Positions 1-7,125 are shown, counted from the stretch's first letter. The stretch: 17,640 nt of DNA from JAVBOJ01 sp031550755 (GCA_031550755.1 JAVBOJ010000145.1:1-17640); one strand, 5' to 3'. Numbers and translations: made by a program. The notes: generated from the sequence alone by a model not told the origin.

Positions 1-546
1 CGCGCCCTCGGCCTTTTCCACCGGCACCGATTCGCCGGTCAGCGCCGACTCCTCAATGCGCAGCGAGCCCGACTCCATGAGGCGCAGATCGGCGGGGATC
101 GCATCGCCGGCCTCCAGCACCACCACATCGCCCACCACAAGCTCGGCGGCCGAGATCTTGACGGCGTTGCCGCCGCGCAGCACACGCGCCATGGGCGCCG
201 CCATTTTTTGCAGAGCCTCGAGCGCCGCCTCGGCGCGCGACTCCTGAATGGCACCCAGGATGCCGTTGAGCAGCACCACCACGCCGATGATGGCGGCGTC
301 TACATATTCGGACAGAATAGCCGAAATAATGGCGGCGGCAATGAGCACCCAGATCATGAAGTCGCCGAACTGGGACAGAAAGATCATCAGCAGGCTCTTG
401 CTCTTGCCCTTGCTGAGCTCGTTGGGCCCCTGCTCGGCCAGCCGTTTTTTGGACTCCGCCTCGGAAAGTCCGGCCGGAGCCGAACGGGTTGCGGCCCATA
501 TTTCTTTGTCGGACAGCGTATGCCAAGGTTTGCCTGTCATTTGCAT
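1..546 (-). CDS. Cation-transporting P-type ATPase (P2/Ca2+-type), N-terminal part, truncated by window edge
   Basis: Read on the minus strand, the frame from the ATG at 546 stays open to base 1 (182 codons) and gives the N-terminus of a P-type ATPase. Visible are an N-terminal cation-ATPase domain (around residues 8-50, including GLSEAESKKRL and GPNEL), a hydrophobic hairpin forming TM1-TM2 (about 52-101), then the actuator domain with LVVGDVVVLEAGDAIPADLRL (136-156) and the TGES dephosphorylation motif at 170-173. The DKTGT phosphorylation site lies outside the window. The family moves Ca2+ or other cations across the cytoplasmic membrane using ATP; the arrangement suits a SERCA/PMCA-like P2 pump, but the ion cannot be decided from this part. 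The start at 546 is preferred (AAGGAG seven bases upstream), although ATGs at 549 and 540 are in frame. A good sigma-A-like promoter lies at 582-610. Confidence 0.9.
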   Translation of the reverse strand, partial: MQMTGKPWHTLSDKEIWAATRSAPAGLSEAESKKRLAEQGPNELSKGKSKSLLMIFLSQFGDFMIWVLIAAAIISAILSEYVDAAIIGVVVLLNGILGAIQESRAEAALEALQKMAAPMARVLRGGNAVKISAAELVVGDVVVLEAGDAIPADLRLMESGSLRIEESALTGESVPVEKAEGA

Positions 547-581
547 CATCTTTCTCCTTATAACAACTGTATATGCCCATG

Positions 582-610
582 AATATACCACATACTGGCA
601 AATTTGTCGA
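582..610 (-). promoter_or_regulatory. Sigma-A-type promoter of the P-type ATPase gene
   Basis: On the minus strand a -35 box TCGACA (605-610, five of six to consensus) is followed after exactly 17 bases by TATATT (582-587, five of six). Transcription would start around 575 and run into the ATPase gene with a leader of roughly 25-30 bases. Inferred from consensus match only. Confidence 0.6.
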
Positions 611-624
611 GCCCCGAAATTTTG

Positions 625-653
625 TTGTACTTTTGGGACTCGCTCAGTATAAT
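625..653 (+). promoter_or_regulatory. Sigma-A-type promoter of the acyltransferase-like/larB unit
   Basis: A perfect TATAAT at 648-653 sits 17 bases after a weak -35 box TTGTAC (625-630). The expected transcription start near 660 gives a leader of about 60 bases before the ATG at 721. It is divergent from the ATPase promoter at 582-610. Confidence 0.55.
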
Positions 654-659
654 ACTATA

Positions 660-698
660 GGGCGAAGCCCTTATCTAGAACCCGCGCCAAGACGCGGG
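660..698 (+). other. Two small hairpins in the 5' leader
   Basis: The leader between the promoter and the gene at 721 contains two short perfect hairpins: GGGC-GAA-GCCC at 660-670 and CCCGCG-CCAAGA-CGCGGG at 681-698. The first starts at the expected transcription start, so it may cap and stabilise the mRNA 5' end. No T-run follows either hairpin, so they are not obvious terminators. They do not match a riboswitch class I recognise. Confidence 0.4.
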
Positions 699-720
699 GC
701 AATTGGGAGAGAGATTATTT

Positions 721-1611
721 ATGGAACAGCAGACCCCGAAAAAACGCCGCCGCTTCGGCGACCGTTACGACGGCCGCAAGCTGCGCTCGCTGGATCCGCT
801 CAACATGGTGGCGCCGTTTATCATGCCCACACGCACCGGTTCCTCTAACTATTATTACGGAACCGTTGAGCTGGACAAGGCCGATCCGTACATTCGCCAA
901 AAAAGGGTGGAGGGGCTCAAGGGCTTCGGGCTGCTGGCGTTTTTCGTCGCCATGTATGTGCGCATCCTCTCCCAGCGTCCGGGGCTGAACCGGTTTGTGG
1001 CCGGACGACGGCTGTTTGCCCGGCATCATATCGACATCAATCTGGTCATCAAAAAAGATATGACGCTGGAGGGGCAGGAGACCGGCGTCAAATTTCGCTG
1101 CCAGCCCACCGATACCGCCGAGGATGTTTACCGCCGCTTGGTCGAAGCGGTTACCGAGGGCAAGGAGCAGGGCGACTCCAACGGGGTGGACTCTTACGCG
1201 CGGATTTTGAAGCGGATTCCGCGGTCGTTTTTGCATTTTTTTGTTTGGCTCATGACAAAGCTGGATTATTTTGGACTCATGCCCAAGGCGATCAACCACG
1301 TAAGCCCTTTCCACTGCACCCTCTTTTTGGCCGATCTGGGTTCCATTGGACTGCCTCCCGTCCACCACCATTTATATGATTTCGGCACCTGCCCCATGTT
1401 TGTCATTTTTGGCCGTAAATACAAAAAAACGGTAACGGATAAGGACGGCTCCCCGCGCGAGGTGCGCTGCGTGGACTATACCCTGACGCTGGACGAGCGG
1501 GTGTGCGACGGATTTTATTTTTCCGGCGTGCTCAAAATGATGGAGGATATTTTCAAAAATCCCGCCCAGCTGGACAATCCGCCGGAAAAAGTTGTGGAGG
1601 ATGTGGAGTGA
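721..1611 (+). CDS. Stand-alone 2-oxoacid dehydrogenase E2 / CAT-fold acyltransferase-like protein
   Basis: This 296-aa protein resembles the catalytic domain of E2 acyltransferases (chloramphenicol acetyltransferase fold) without lipoyl or subunit-binding domains. The clearest match is the C-terminal block: LADLGSIGLPPVHHH (204-217), a CPMFVIFGRK strand (224-233), then LTLDERVCDGFYFSG (255-269) and a helix ending in FKNPAQL, which parallels the E2 pattern of DHRVIDG followed by a helix and ENPxxL. In E2 enzymes the His of HRxxDG is catalytic; here that position is Glu259, so ordinary acyl transfer by that residue is not expected. An HHH at 215-217 precedes a DFG but sits in a different strand. 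The ATG at 721 is chosen because GGAGAG lies about nine bases upstream. The gene overlaps larB by one base (TGATG), so the two are probably co-translated. Substrate and role are unknown. Confidence 0.7.
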   Translation: MEQQTPKKRRRFGDRYDGRKLRSLDPLNMVAPFIMPTRTGSSNYYYGTVELDKADPYIRQKRVEGLKGFGLLAFFVAMYVRILSQRPGLNRFVAGRRLFARHHIDINLVIKKDMTLEGQETGVKFRCQPTDTAEDVYRRLVEAVTEGKEQGDSNGVDSYARILKRIPRSFLHFFVWLMTKLDYFGLMPKAINHVSPFHCTLFLADLGSIGLPPVHHHLYDFGTCPMFVIFGRKYKKTVTDKDGSPREVRCVDYTLTLDERVCDGFYFSGVLKMMEDIFKNPAQLDNPPEKVVEDVE

Positions 1612-2357
1612 TGGACGGCTGGGGCGCTGTGCTGCGCGCTTTCCGCGACGGGACGCTGGATGAGGCCGGGGCGCTGGAGCGCCTGAAGACGCTGAGCTTT
1701 GAGGATTTGGGCTTTGCCAAGGTCGATCACCACCGCGCGCTGCGGCAGGGCTTTCCCGAGGTAATCTTCTGCCCCGGCAAGGCCGCGGAGCATATCACGG
1801 CCATTGCCGAAAAGCTTCTGAAGGCCGGCGGGCCGGGGCTGCTGGCCACCCGCGCCGACGAAGCGGCCTATGAGGCGGTGCGCCGGGCGGCGCCCGACGC
1901 GATATATCAGACAATCGCCCGGCTGGTCGAGGTCAGACGCGCGGCGCCAGCGCCCCTGCCCGGGACGGTCGGCATTGTGTCGGCGGGTAGCGCCGACATC
2001 CCGGTGGCCGAGGAGGCGGCCCTTGTCGCCGAGGCGCTGGGCTGCCGAACAGACCGGATTTACGACGTCGGCGTGGCCGGACTGCACCGGCTGCTGGCGC
2101 AGCTCGAGCGGCTGTCGGCGGCGTCGGTGCTGATCGTGGCGGCCGGCATGGAGGGCGCGCTGCCCAGCGTGGTGGGCGGGTTGGTGGACTGCCCGGTCAT
2201 CGCGGTGCCGACCAGCGTCGGTTACGGGGCCAGCTTCGGCGGGCTGTCGGCGCTGCTGGGGATGCTGAGCTCCTGCGCCGCCGGGGTTGGGGTCATGAAC
2301 ATCGACAACGGCTTCGGCGCGGCCATGCTGGCGACCAAAATCCTGCGGGGAAAATAG
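1611..2357 (+). CDS. larB: LarB, nickel-pincer cofactor biosynthesis carboxylase/hydrolase
   Basis: The 248-aa product is LarB-like. LarB carboxylates the pyridinium ring of nicotinic acid adenine dinucleotide and hydrolyses the phosphoanhydride, giving the precursor that LarE and LarC turn into the nickel-pincer nucleotide of lactate racemase and related enzymes. The C-terminal half is PurE-like: GTVGIVSAGSADIPVAEEA (118-136), VLIVAAGMEGALPSVVGGL (173-191), PVIAVPTSVGYGASFGG (195-211) and the SSCAAGVGVMNIDNGFGAA tail. Cys222 sits where the family's essential cysteine is. The start at 1611 overlaps the preceding stop by one base; an upstream in-frame start at 1503 would overlap the E2-like gene heavily and adds unrelated residues. 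No larC, larE or larA homologue is present in this window. The gene is followed by a strong hairpin terminator. Confidence 0.93.
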   Translation: MDGWGAVLRAFRDGTLDEAGALERLKTLSFEDLGFAKVDHHRALRQGFPEVIFCPGKAAEHITAIAEKLLKAGGPGLLATRADEAAYEAVRRAAPDAIYQTIARLVEVRRAAPAPLPGTVGIVSAGSADIPVAEEAALVAEALGCRTDRIYDVGVAGLHRLLAQLERLSAASVLIVAAGMEGALPSVVGGLVDCPVIAVPTSVGYGASFGGLSALLGMLSSCAAGVGVMNIDNGFGAAMLATKILRGK

Positions 2358-2361
2358 CGCA

Positions 2362-2396
2362 AGAGGTTCCGGGGAAACCCGGAACCTCTCTTCTTT
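2362..2396 (+). terminator. Rho-independent terminator between convergent larB and clpC
   Basis: A perfect 12-bp stem (2362-2373 with 2378-2389, left arm AGAGGTTCCGGG) is closed by a GAAA tetraloop and followed by CTTCTTT. It begins five bases after the larB stop and its tail touches the clpC stop codon (2395-2397). The opposite-strand tail (TGCGCTATTTT) is less T-rich, so it should work best for larB but may also serve clpC. Confidence 0.85.
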
Positions 2397-4842
2397 ACAC
2401 CGTTTCAAAGTCCAGTTTTCCGTCTTTTGCGGTGACGGTCACCGACTGGCCGGCCTTTACCCGCCCGTCCAGCAGTCGCTCGGCCAGCGCGTCCTCCACC
2501 GAGCCCTGAATCGCCCGGCGCAGCGGCCGCGCCCCGTAGACCGGGTCGAAGCCCTGCTCGGCCAGCAGATCGACCGCCGTATCGTCCACGGTGAGGCCGA
2601 CCTCCAGCGCCGCCACCCGGGCGACTACCTCGGACAGCATTTTGCGGGCCACCTGTCGGATATGCTCGCGGTCGAGCTGATGAAAGACGATGATTTCGTC
2701 CACGCGGTTTAAAAATTCCGGCCGGAAGGCGCGCTTGAGCTCGCCCATCACCTCGGTGCGGATGTCCTCAAACCGCATGGTATCGCCGCCCTCGGCGGCA
2801 AATCCCAGCTTTTTGCGGTCTGTGATGTTGCGTGCGCCGAGGTTGGAGGTCATGACCACGATGGTGTTTTTGAAATCCACCCGGCGGCCCTGGCTGTCGG
2901 TCAGGAGGCCGTCCTCCAAAATTTGCAGCAGGATGTTGAACACATCGGGATGCGCCTTCTCAATCTCGTCAAACAGCACGACGCTGTAAGGCTTGCGGCG
3001 CACCCGTTCGGTGAGCTGGCCGCCCTCGTCGTGGCCGATATAGCCCGGTGGCGAGCCGATGAGCTTGGAGACCGTGTGCTTTTCCATAAATTCGGACATG
3101 TCCACCCGCAGCATGGCGTCCTCCGAGCCGAACAGGGCTTCCGCCAGCGCGCGGCAGAGCTCGGTTTTGCCGACGCCGGTCGGGCCGAGGAACAGGAAGG
3201 AGCCCACCGGGCGCTTGGGGTCCTTGAGCCCCACCCGGCCGCGCTTGATGGCGCGCGCCACGGCGCTGACCGCGTCGTCCTGCCCGATGACCCGCCGGTG
3301 CAGCAAATCCTCCATGTGTAGCAGCCGCTGGGCTTCGCCCTCGGTCAGCCGTGTGACAGGGATGCCGGTCCAGCCGGACACAATGGCCGCGACATCGGCC
3401 TCGGACACGGTTTTTGTCTGCGCCGACCGGCCCTTTTCCCACGTTTCGCGCTCGGCGTCCAGCTCGGTTTTGAGGGATTTTTCCTCATCCCGCAGACGCG
3501 CCGCCGCCTCGAAATCCTGGGTGTTGACGGCCTCCTCCTTTTCCTGTGAGAGCCGAGCCAGCCGCTCCTCGCGCTCCTTGACGTCGGGCGGCGGCGTGAG
3601 ATTTTGCAGTCGCAGGCGCGACGCCGCCTCGTCGATGAGGTCGATGGCCTTGTCGGGCAGCTGGCGGTCGGAAATATAGCGCGCCGACATGAGCACGGCG
3701 GCGTGGATGGCCTCGTCGGAAATTTTGACCTTGTGGTGCGCCTCGTACCTGTCGCGCAGTCCCTTGAGGATGGCCTCGGCCTCCTCCGGGGACGGCTCGC
3801 CCACCTGCACCGGCTGGAAGCGCCGCTCCAGCGCGGCGTCCTTTTCCACATGCTTGCGGTATTCGTCCAGCGTCGTCGCGCCGATGACCTGAATCTCCCC
3901 GCGCGACAGCGCCGGTTTGAGGATATTCGCGGCGTCGATGGCACCCTCGGCGGCGCCCGCGCCGATGATGGTATGCAGCTCGTCGATGAACAAAATGACG
4001 TTGCCGGCGCGGCGGATCTCCTCCATGGCGGCCTTGATGCGCTCCTCAAATTCGCCGCGGTACTTGGTGCCGGCCACCATGCCGGACAGGTCGAGCGTCA
4101 CGACACGCTTGCCGCGCAAGGTTTCCGGAACCTCGCCGGAGATGACCTTCTGCGCCAGCCCCTCGGCGATGGCAGTCTTGCCGACGCCCGGCTCGCCGAT
4201 GAGGACGGGGTTGTTTTTGGTGCGGCGGGAGAGAATTTGGATGATGCGGGTGATCTCGCCCTCCCGGCCGATGATGGGATCCAAGCGCCCCTCGCGGGCC
4301 ATGTCGGTCAGGTCGCGGCCGAACTGGTTGAGCGTCTTGGTTTCGGGATGCTTGGGCGCGGCGCGCCCCTGCGGCGCGGATTCTCCGGGACGGCTCGGCT
4401 CGGCGCCGATCATGGACAGGATGTCCGCGTACAGCCGCTTGAGGTCAACGCCCATGCTCAACAGCAGCCGCGCGGCGATGGAATCGCTCTCGTGCAGCAG
4501 CCCCAGCAGCAAATGCTCGGTGCCGACATAGCCGTGCCCCATGCGGGCGGCCTCGTGGAAGGACAGCTCGATGATGCGCTTGGTGCGCGGCGTCAGTCCC
4601 TGCACCGGCGTATTGCCCGCCTCGCCCTGCCCCACCGCCTCAATGGCGCGGGTCTTGACGCCCGCGTCGTCCACCCCGGCGGCCGTAAGGGCATGGGCGG
4701 CGACGCCCTCCCCCTCGCGGCACAGCCCCAGTAGCAGATGCTCGCTGCCGACGTAGCCGTGCCCCAGCTCGGCGGCGGCCTCATGCGCCAGCCGGATGGC
4801 GGTCTGGGCGCGTTCGGTGAAACGATTTTCATACAACGGCAT
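2395..4842 (-). CDS. clpC: ClpC, AAA+ unfoldase of the ClpCP protease
   Basis: This 815-aa protein is a full-length ClpC. In order: two Clp_N repeats (about 1-145, each with GHGYVGxEHLLLGL at 27-40 and 102-115), first AAA+ domain with Walker A GEPGVGKT (216-223) and Walker B VILFIDE (282-288), a coiled middle domain carrying a UVR motif (about 430-468, QDFEAAARLRDEE), second AAA+ domain with Walker A GPTGVGKT (553-560) and Walker B VVLFDE (621-626), then the C-terminal small domain. The LGF at 679-681 fits the loop that docks on ClpP. ClpC unfolds substrates, including arginine-phosphorylated proteins delivered through McsB and McsA, and feeds them to ClpP in the cytoplasm. It is the last gene of the CtsR operon, 12 bases behind mcsB, with AGGAGG seven bases before its ATG. 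clpP is not in this window. Confidence 0.97.
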   Translation of the reverse strand: MPLYENRFTERAQTAIRLAHEAAAELGHGYVGSEHLLLGLCREGEGVAAHALTAAGVDDAGVKTRAIEAVGQGEAGNTPVQGLTPRTKRIIELSFHEAARMGHGYVGTEHLLLGLLHESDSIAARLLLSMGVDLKRLYADILSMIGAEPSRPGESAPQGRAAPKHPETKTLNQFGRDLTDMAREGRLDPIIGREGEITRIIQILSRRTKNNPVLIGEPGVGKTAIAEGLAQKVISGEVPETLRGKRVVTLDLSGMVAGTKYRGEFEERIKAAMEEIRRAGNVILFIDELHTIIGAGAAEGAIDAANILKPALSRGEIQVIGATTLDEYRKHVEKDAALERRFQPVQVGEPSPEEAEAILKGLRDRYEAHHKVKISDEAIHAAVLMSARYISDRQLPDKAIDLIDEAASRLRLQNLTPPPDVKEREERLARLSQEKEEAVNTQDFEAAARLRDEEKSLKTELDAERETWEKGRSAQTKTVSEADVAAIVSGWTGIPVTRLTEGEAQRLLHMEDLLHRRVIGQDDAVSAVARAIKRGRVGLKDPKRPVGSFLFLGPTGVGKTELCRALAEALFGSEDAMLRVDMSEFMEKHTVSKLIGSPPGYIGHDEGGQLTERVRRKPYSVVLFDEIEKAHPDVFNILLQILEDGLLTDSQGRRVDFKNTIVVMTSNLGARNITDRKKLGFAAEGGDTMRFEDIRTEVMGELKRAFRPEFLNRVDEIIVFHQLDREHIRQVARKMLSEVVARVAALEVGLTVDDTAVDLLAEQGFDPVYGARPLRRAIQGSVEDALAERLLDGRVKAGQSVTVTAKDGKLDFETV

Positions 4843-4854
4843 ACAAATGCCTCC

Positions 4855-5841
4855 TTATTCTCTGTTTTGCAGCCGCGCCCGTACCACGTCGGCGCGCAGC
4901 CGGTCGCGCGCTTCGGGCGTCAGCATTTCCCCGGCGCGCAAAATGAGCTGCACCGGCTGGATGTCGGTCAAAAGGGCGCTCAGCGTTTCCTCCTCCACCC
5001 CCGGCAGGATACCCAGCCCGAGCCGCAGGTCGGAGAGCAGCGCTATGCCCTCTTCGGCGGAGAGCAGCCGCGCGTTTTGCAGCAGTCCCAGCGCGCGCCA
5101 GACGCGGTTTTCAAATACCGACGGGCTCTTCTCGCGGAAGGCTGCCAAGGCTTCGGCCTCGCGTGCCAAAATTTGCTCGACCACCGAGCCGACCCGCGCG
5201 ACAATTTCTTCCTCGGACAACCCCAGCGTCACCTGATTGGAGATCTGATACAGCGCGCCGTGGGCTTTGCTGCCTTCGCCGTACAGCCCGCGGACAGCCA
5301 GCCCCATTTTGCCGGCAGTGTTGGCGATGGCGCGCAATGCGCCGGTCTCGGTCAAAATGGGCAGATGCAGCATGACGCTGGCGCGCAGGCCGGTGCCGAG
5401 GTTGGTGGGGCAGGCGGTGAGATACCCCCGCTCCTCCTCAAAGGCGTAGGGCAGCGCTCCGTCGAGCAGGGTGTCTGCCCGAAACGCCTCCGCCAAAGCG
5501 GTTTCCAGTGCCAGTCCCGGCAAAAGCGCCTGAATGCGCAGATGATCCTCCTCGCCGACCATGACCGACAGGCGCTGGTCGCGGGAGAGCAGCACGGCGC
5601 GCGGCTTGTCGCCGGCGGCCAGCTCCGGGGAGATGAGATGCCGCTCCACCAAGCCCTGCGCCTCCAGTCGGTTGGCGTCGGTGAGGGACACGGCGGAAAA
5701 CCCGTCCTGCGGGCTGGCCAGCAGTGCCGCCGACACCTGCGAAATCAGCGCTTCGCGCTGAGCGGGGGTCATCCGGGCGGGAAAGGGAAGCTCGCAGACG
5801 TTGCGCGCCAAGCGCACACGGGTGGATACCGCTCCGGTCAT
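4855..5841 (-). CDS. mcsB: McsB, protein arginine kinase
   Basis: The 328-aa product belongs to the phosphagen-kinase-like protein arginine kinases. Visible signatures are STRVRLARN (6-14), GEEDHLRIQ (96-104) carrying the expected catalytic glutamate, CPTNLGTGLRASVMLHLP (144-161) and GLYGEGSKAHGALYQISNQ (185-203). McsB phosphorylates arginines on CtsR and damaged proteins; phosphoarginine then targets them to ClpCP. The ATG overlaps the mcsA stop (ATGA), indicating translational coupling. The N-terminus is unusually short: the conserved STRVRLARN block starts at residue 6 instead of about 25 in Bacillus proteins, and an in-frame stop at 5896-5898 with no start codon in between fixes this ATG. 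A residue before EEDH is Gly where Asn is common. Confidence 0.95.
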   Translation of the reverse strand: MTGAVSTRVRLARNVCELPFPARMTPAQREALISQVSAALLASPQDGFSAVSLTDANRLEAQGLVERHLISPELAAGDKPRAVLLSRDQRLSVMVGEEDHLRIQALLPGLALETALAEAFRADTLLDGALPYAFEEERGYLTACPTNLGTGLRASVMLHLPILTETGALRAIANTAGKMGLAVRGLYGEGSKAHGALYQISNQVTLGLSEEEIVARVGSVVEQILAREAEALAAFREKSPSVFENRVWRALGLLQNARLLSAEEGIALLSDLRLGLGILPGVEEETLSALLTDIQPVQLILRAGEMLTPEARDRLRADVVRARLQNRE

Positions 5842-6329
5842 TGTGACGCGCCCCCTTCCAGTGCGCGGATCTCGTCGCGCAGGGTCGCGGCCTGCTCAAA
5901 GGCTTGCGCCTCAATGGCTTCGGCGAGCTGCTGCCGCAGAGCGACCAGCCGGCGGCGAGTTTTTAATTGCTCCGACGCGCCGCTCGGCAACCGGCCGACA
6001 TGGCGTCCCGCCCCGTGTACCCGCCGGATAAAGGGCAAAAAGGCGGCGGAAAACACGCCGTAGCACTGGGCGCAGCCGGCCTTGCCGCTCTGCTGAATAT
6101 CCCCAAACGAGCTGCCGCACAGGGGGCAGACTTGGGCGCTGGGCGGGGGCGCCGTGGGAAAGCCCGGTAAAAACGCCGGAAAGGCGAACGGTATGTTCTT
6201 TTGAAATTCGGCGTCAAAGCCGGTCTCCTGGGCGCAGGCGGTGCAGAGGTGGGTCTCGGTGGTTTTGCCCTGCGCCGTCATGTGATAATGGCGGTTGGCT
6301 TCGTTTTTGCCGCAGTGTTGACACAGCAT
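5838..6329 (-). CDS. mcsA: McsA, zinc-finger activator of McsB
   Basis: The 163-aa protein has four CxxC pairs (C3/C6, C29/C32, C68/C71, C86/C89), which in McsA bind zinc, and a C-terminal UVR coiled coil (about 127-158, LAEAIEAQAFEQAATLRDEIRALE), the same motif as in ClpC and UvrB. McsA binds and activates McsB and helps it engage ClpC. A Pro/Phe-rich linker (46-66) separates the first two Cys pairs from the last two. It lies 13 bases downstream of ctsR with AAGGAGG before the ATG, and overlaps mcsB by four bases. Confidence 0.95.
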   Translation of the reverse strand: MLCQHCGKNEANRHYHMTAQGKTTETHLCTACAQETGFDAEFQKNIPFAFPAFLPGFPTAPPPSAQVCPLCGSSFGDIQQSGKAGCAQCYGVFSAAFLPFIRRVHGAGRHVGRLPSGASEQLKTRRRLVALRQQLAEAIEAQAFEQAATLRDEIRALEGGASQ

Positions 6330-6342
6330 ACAAAATTCCTCC

Positions 6343-6792
6343 TTACAGCATGGTCAGCAGGCATTGTTTCAGGATGCCCGCCCGCGCGCCGTCGCGGTAG
6401 GGCGGCGGGATGTTGCGCAGGGCGCGGTCGGACAGGGCGGCGGCGATGAGATGCGCGGCCAGCGTGGACAGCGCACCGGCGGCGGTGAGATTTTGCAGAA
6501 AGGCGGCCGCCGCGGGCGGGTCGATGGCCTCCCCGATGGCGTTGACGGCGTGCATGGTCAGGCCCTCGCGGTCAACCGGCACCCGGCGGATGCGGATATA
6601 CCCTCCGCCGCCCCGGCGGCTTTCCACCAAAAAGCCATGCTCCGGCGAAAACCGGGTGGCCAGCACATAATTGATCTGGCTGGGCACGCAGGAAAACCGC
6701 GAAGCCAGCTCCTGCCGCTGCACCTCGGCGACGCCGTCCATCGCCGCCATGAGCTCCTCCAAAAACCGGGCGATGTTGTCACTGAGCGCCAT
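6343..6792 (-). CDS. ctsR: CtsR, repressor of class III heat-shock genes
   Basis: The 149-aa protein begins MALSDNIARFLEELM and contains the winged helix-turn-helix of CtsR (about 20-70, ELASRFSCVPSQINYVLATRF) followed by the glycine-rich wing RRGGGGYIRIRR (59-70), which in CtsR acts in DNA contact and heat sensing. The C-terminal dimerisation and McsB-responsive domain follows. CtsR represses its own operon at normal temperature. The start at 6792 is preferred because GGAGG lies seven bases upstream; a longer in-frame start at 6852 would lie inside a CtsR operator and lacks a ribosome site. First gene of the ctsR-mcsA-mcsB-clpC operon. Confidence 0.95.
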   Translation of the reverse strand: MALSDNIARFLEELMAAMDGVAEVQRQELASRFSCVPSQINYVLATRFSPEHGFLVESRRGGGGYIRIRRVPVDREGLTMHAVNAIGEAIDPPAAAAFLQNLTAAGALSTLAAHLIAAALSDRALRNIPPPYRDGARAGILKQCLLTML

Positions 6793-6843
6793 AAAACCGC
6801 CTCCAAACCGTTTGATCAAGTCTGATGTTGGATACGCTCGATT

Positions 6844-6860
6844 TCTGACCAAATTTGACC
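6844..6860 (-). promoter_or_regulatory. CtsR operator, proximal
   Basis: Minus strand reads GGTCAAA-TTT-GGTCAGA, a direct heptad repeat with a 3-bp spacer matching the CtsR box (RGTCAAA-NNN-RGTCAAA) with one mismatch. It sits just downstream of the -10 box, over the expected transcription start region. Confidence 0.88.
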
Positions 6861-6869
6861 TTTATCTGT

Positions 6870-6898
6870 ATTGTATCGCCGCGCCGCTAAAAAGCCAA
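6870..6898 (-). promoter_or_regulatory. Sigma-A promoter of the ctsR operon
   Basis: Minus strand TTGGCT (6893-6898, four of six) and TACAAT (6870-6875, five of six) are spaced by 17 bases. The promoter is flanked on both sides by CtsR operators, which is what repression by occlusion requires. Confidence 0.75.
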
Positions 6899-6905
6899 AT
6901 TTCAA

Positions 6906-6922
6906 TTTGACTAAATTTGACC
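6906..6922 (-). promoter_or_regulatory. CtsR operator, distal
   Basis: Minus strand reads GGTCAAA-TTT-AGTCAAA, a perfect CtsR heptad repeat. It lies immediately upstream of the -35 box. Its centre is 62 bases from that of the proximal operator, close to six helical turns, so the two sites face the same side of the DNA. Confidence 0.92.
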
Positions 6923-6945
6923 AATTAAGAGCGGTTGGCAACGGA

Positions 6946-7125
6946 TTATCTCTCCCGATCTTTGTTTTTTTTAAATTTGCTCGTGTTTGCCAGTTCTCCC
7001 TTAATTTCTTTTGGAACGGTGTGTTCGTCAAACCGATGCCCATGCGCCTCGGTGCAAAAGAAGATTTCCCCGCCGGGGAAGGGGCTGGCAATCTCGGTAG
7101 AAAACGGATCACGGTTTTTGGGCAT
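6946..7125 (-). CDS. Possible 59-aa unknown small protein upstream of ctsR
   Basis: A 59-aa frame starts MPKNRDPFSTEIASPF, has a central FFCTEAHGHRFDEHTVP segment and ends in a Lys/Arg/Asn-rich tail (KFKKNKDRER). A ribosome site GAGGAG lies nine bases before the ATG at 7125; the frame is open further upstream to 7206. The residue mix (clustered Cys/His/Glu, hydrophilic tail) looks more protein-like than the translated noise of neighbouring shadow frames, and it accounts for most of an otherwise empty stretch. I do not recognise a family, and I see no convincing promoter. Read-through from it would enter the ctsR control region. The reading frame and ribosome site are seen; that it is a gene is inference. 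Confidence 0.45.
   Translation of the reverse strand: MPKNRDPFSTEIASPFPGGEIFFCTEAHGHRFDEHTVPKEIKGELANTSKFKKNKDRER

Noticed and set aside
53..601. 182-codon minus-strand frame at the left edge
   Set aside because: It is in the wrong frame; another minus-strand frame from 546 gives a clear P-type ATPase with TM1-TM2 and TGES.
703..720. Upstream TTG start for the acyltransferase-like gene
   Set aside because: It overlaps the GGGAGAGAG ribosome site, and the ATG at 721 has correct spacing.
1503..1610. Upstream extension of larB by 36 codons
   Set aside because: It overlaps the preceding gene's conserved C-terminal region; the family's usual length and Cys222 position fit the start at 1611.
3604..6063. 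Long plus-strand frames opposite clpC and mcsB (376 and 441 codons)
   Set aside because: Both overlap well-defined ClpC, McsB and McsA coding sequence and have compositions typical of antisense GC-rich frames.
6793..6852. Upstream extension of ctsR by 20 codons
   Set aside because: The start would lie inside the proximal CtsR operator, close to the predicted transcription start, with no ribosome site; the ATG at 6792 has GGAGG and gives the usual CtsR N-terminus.
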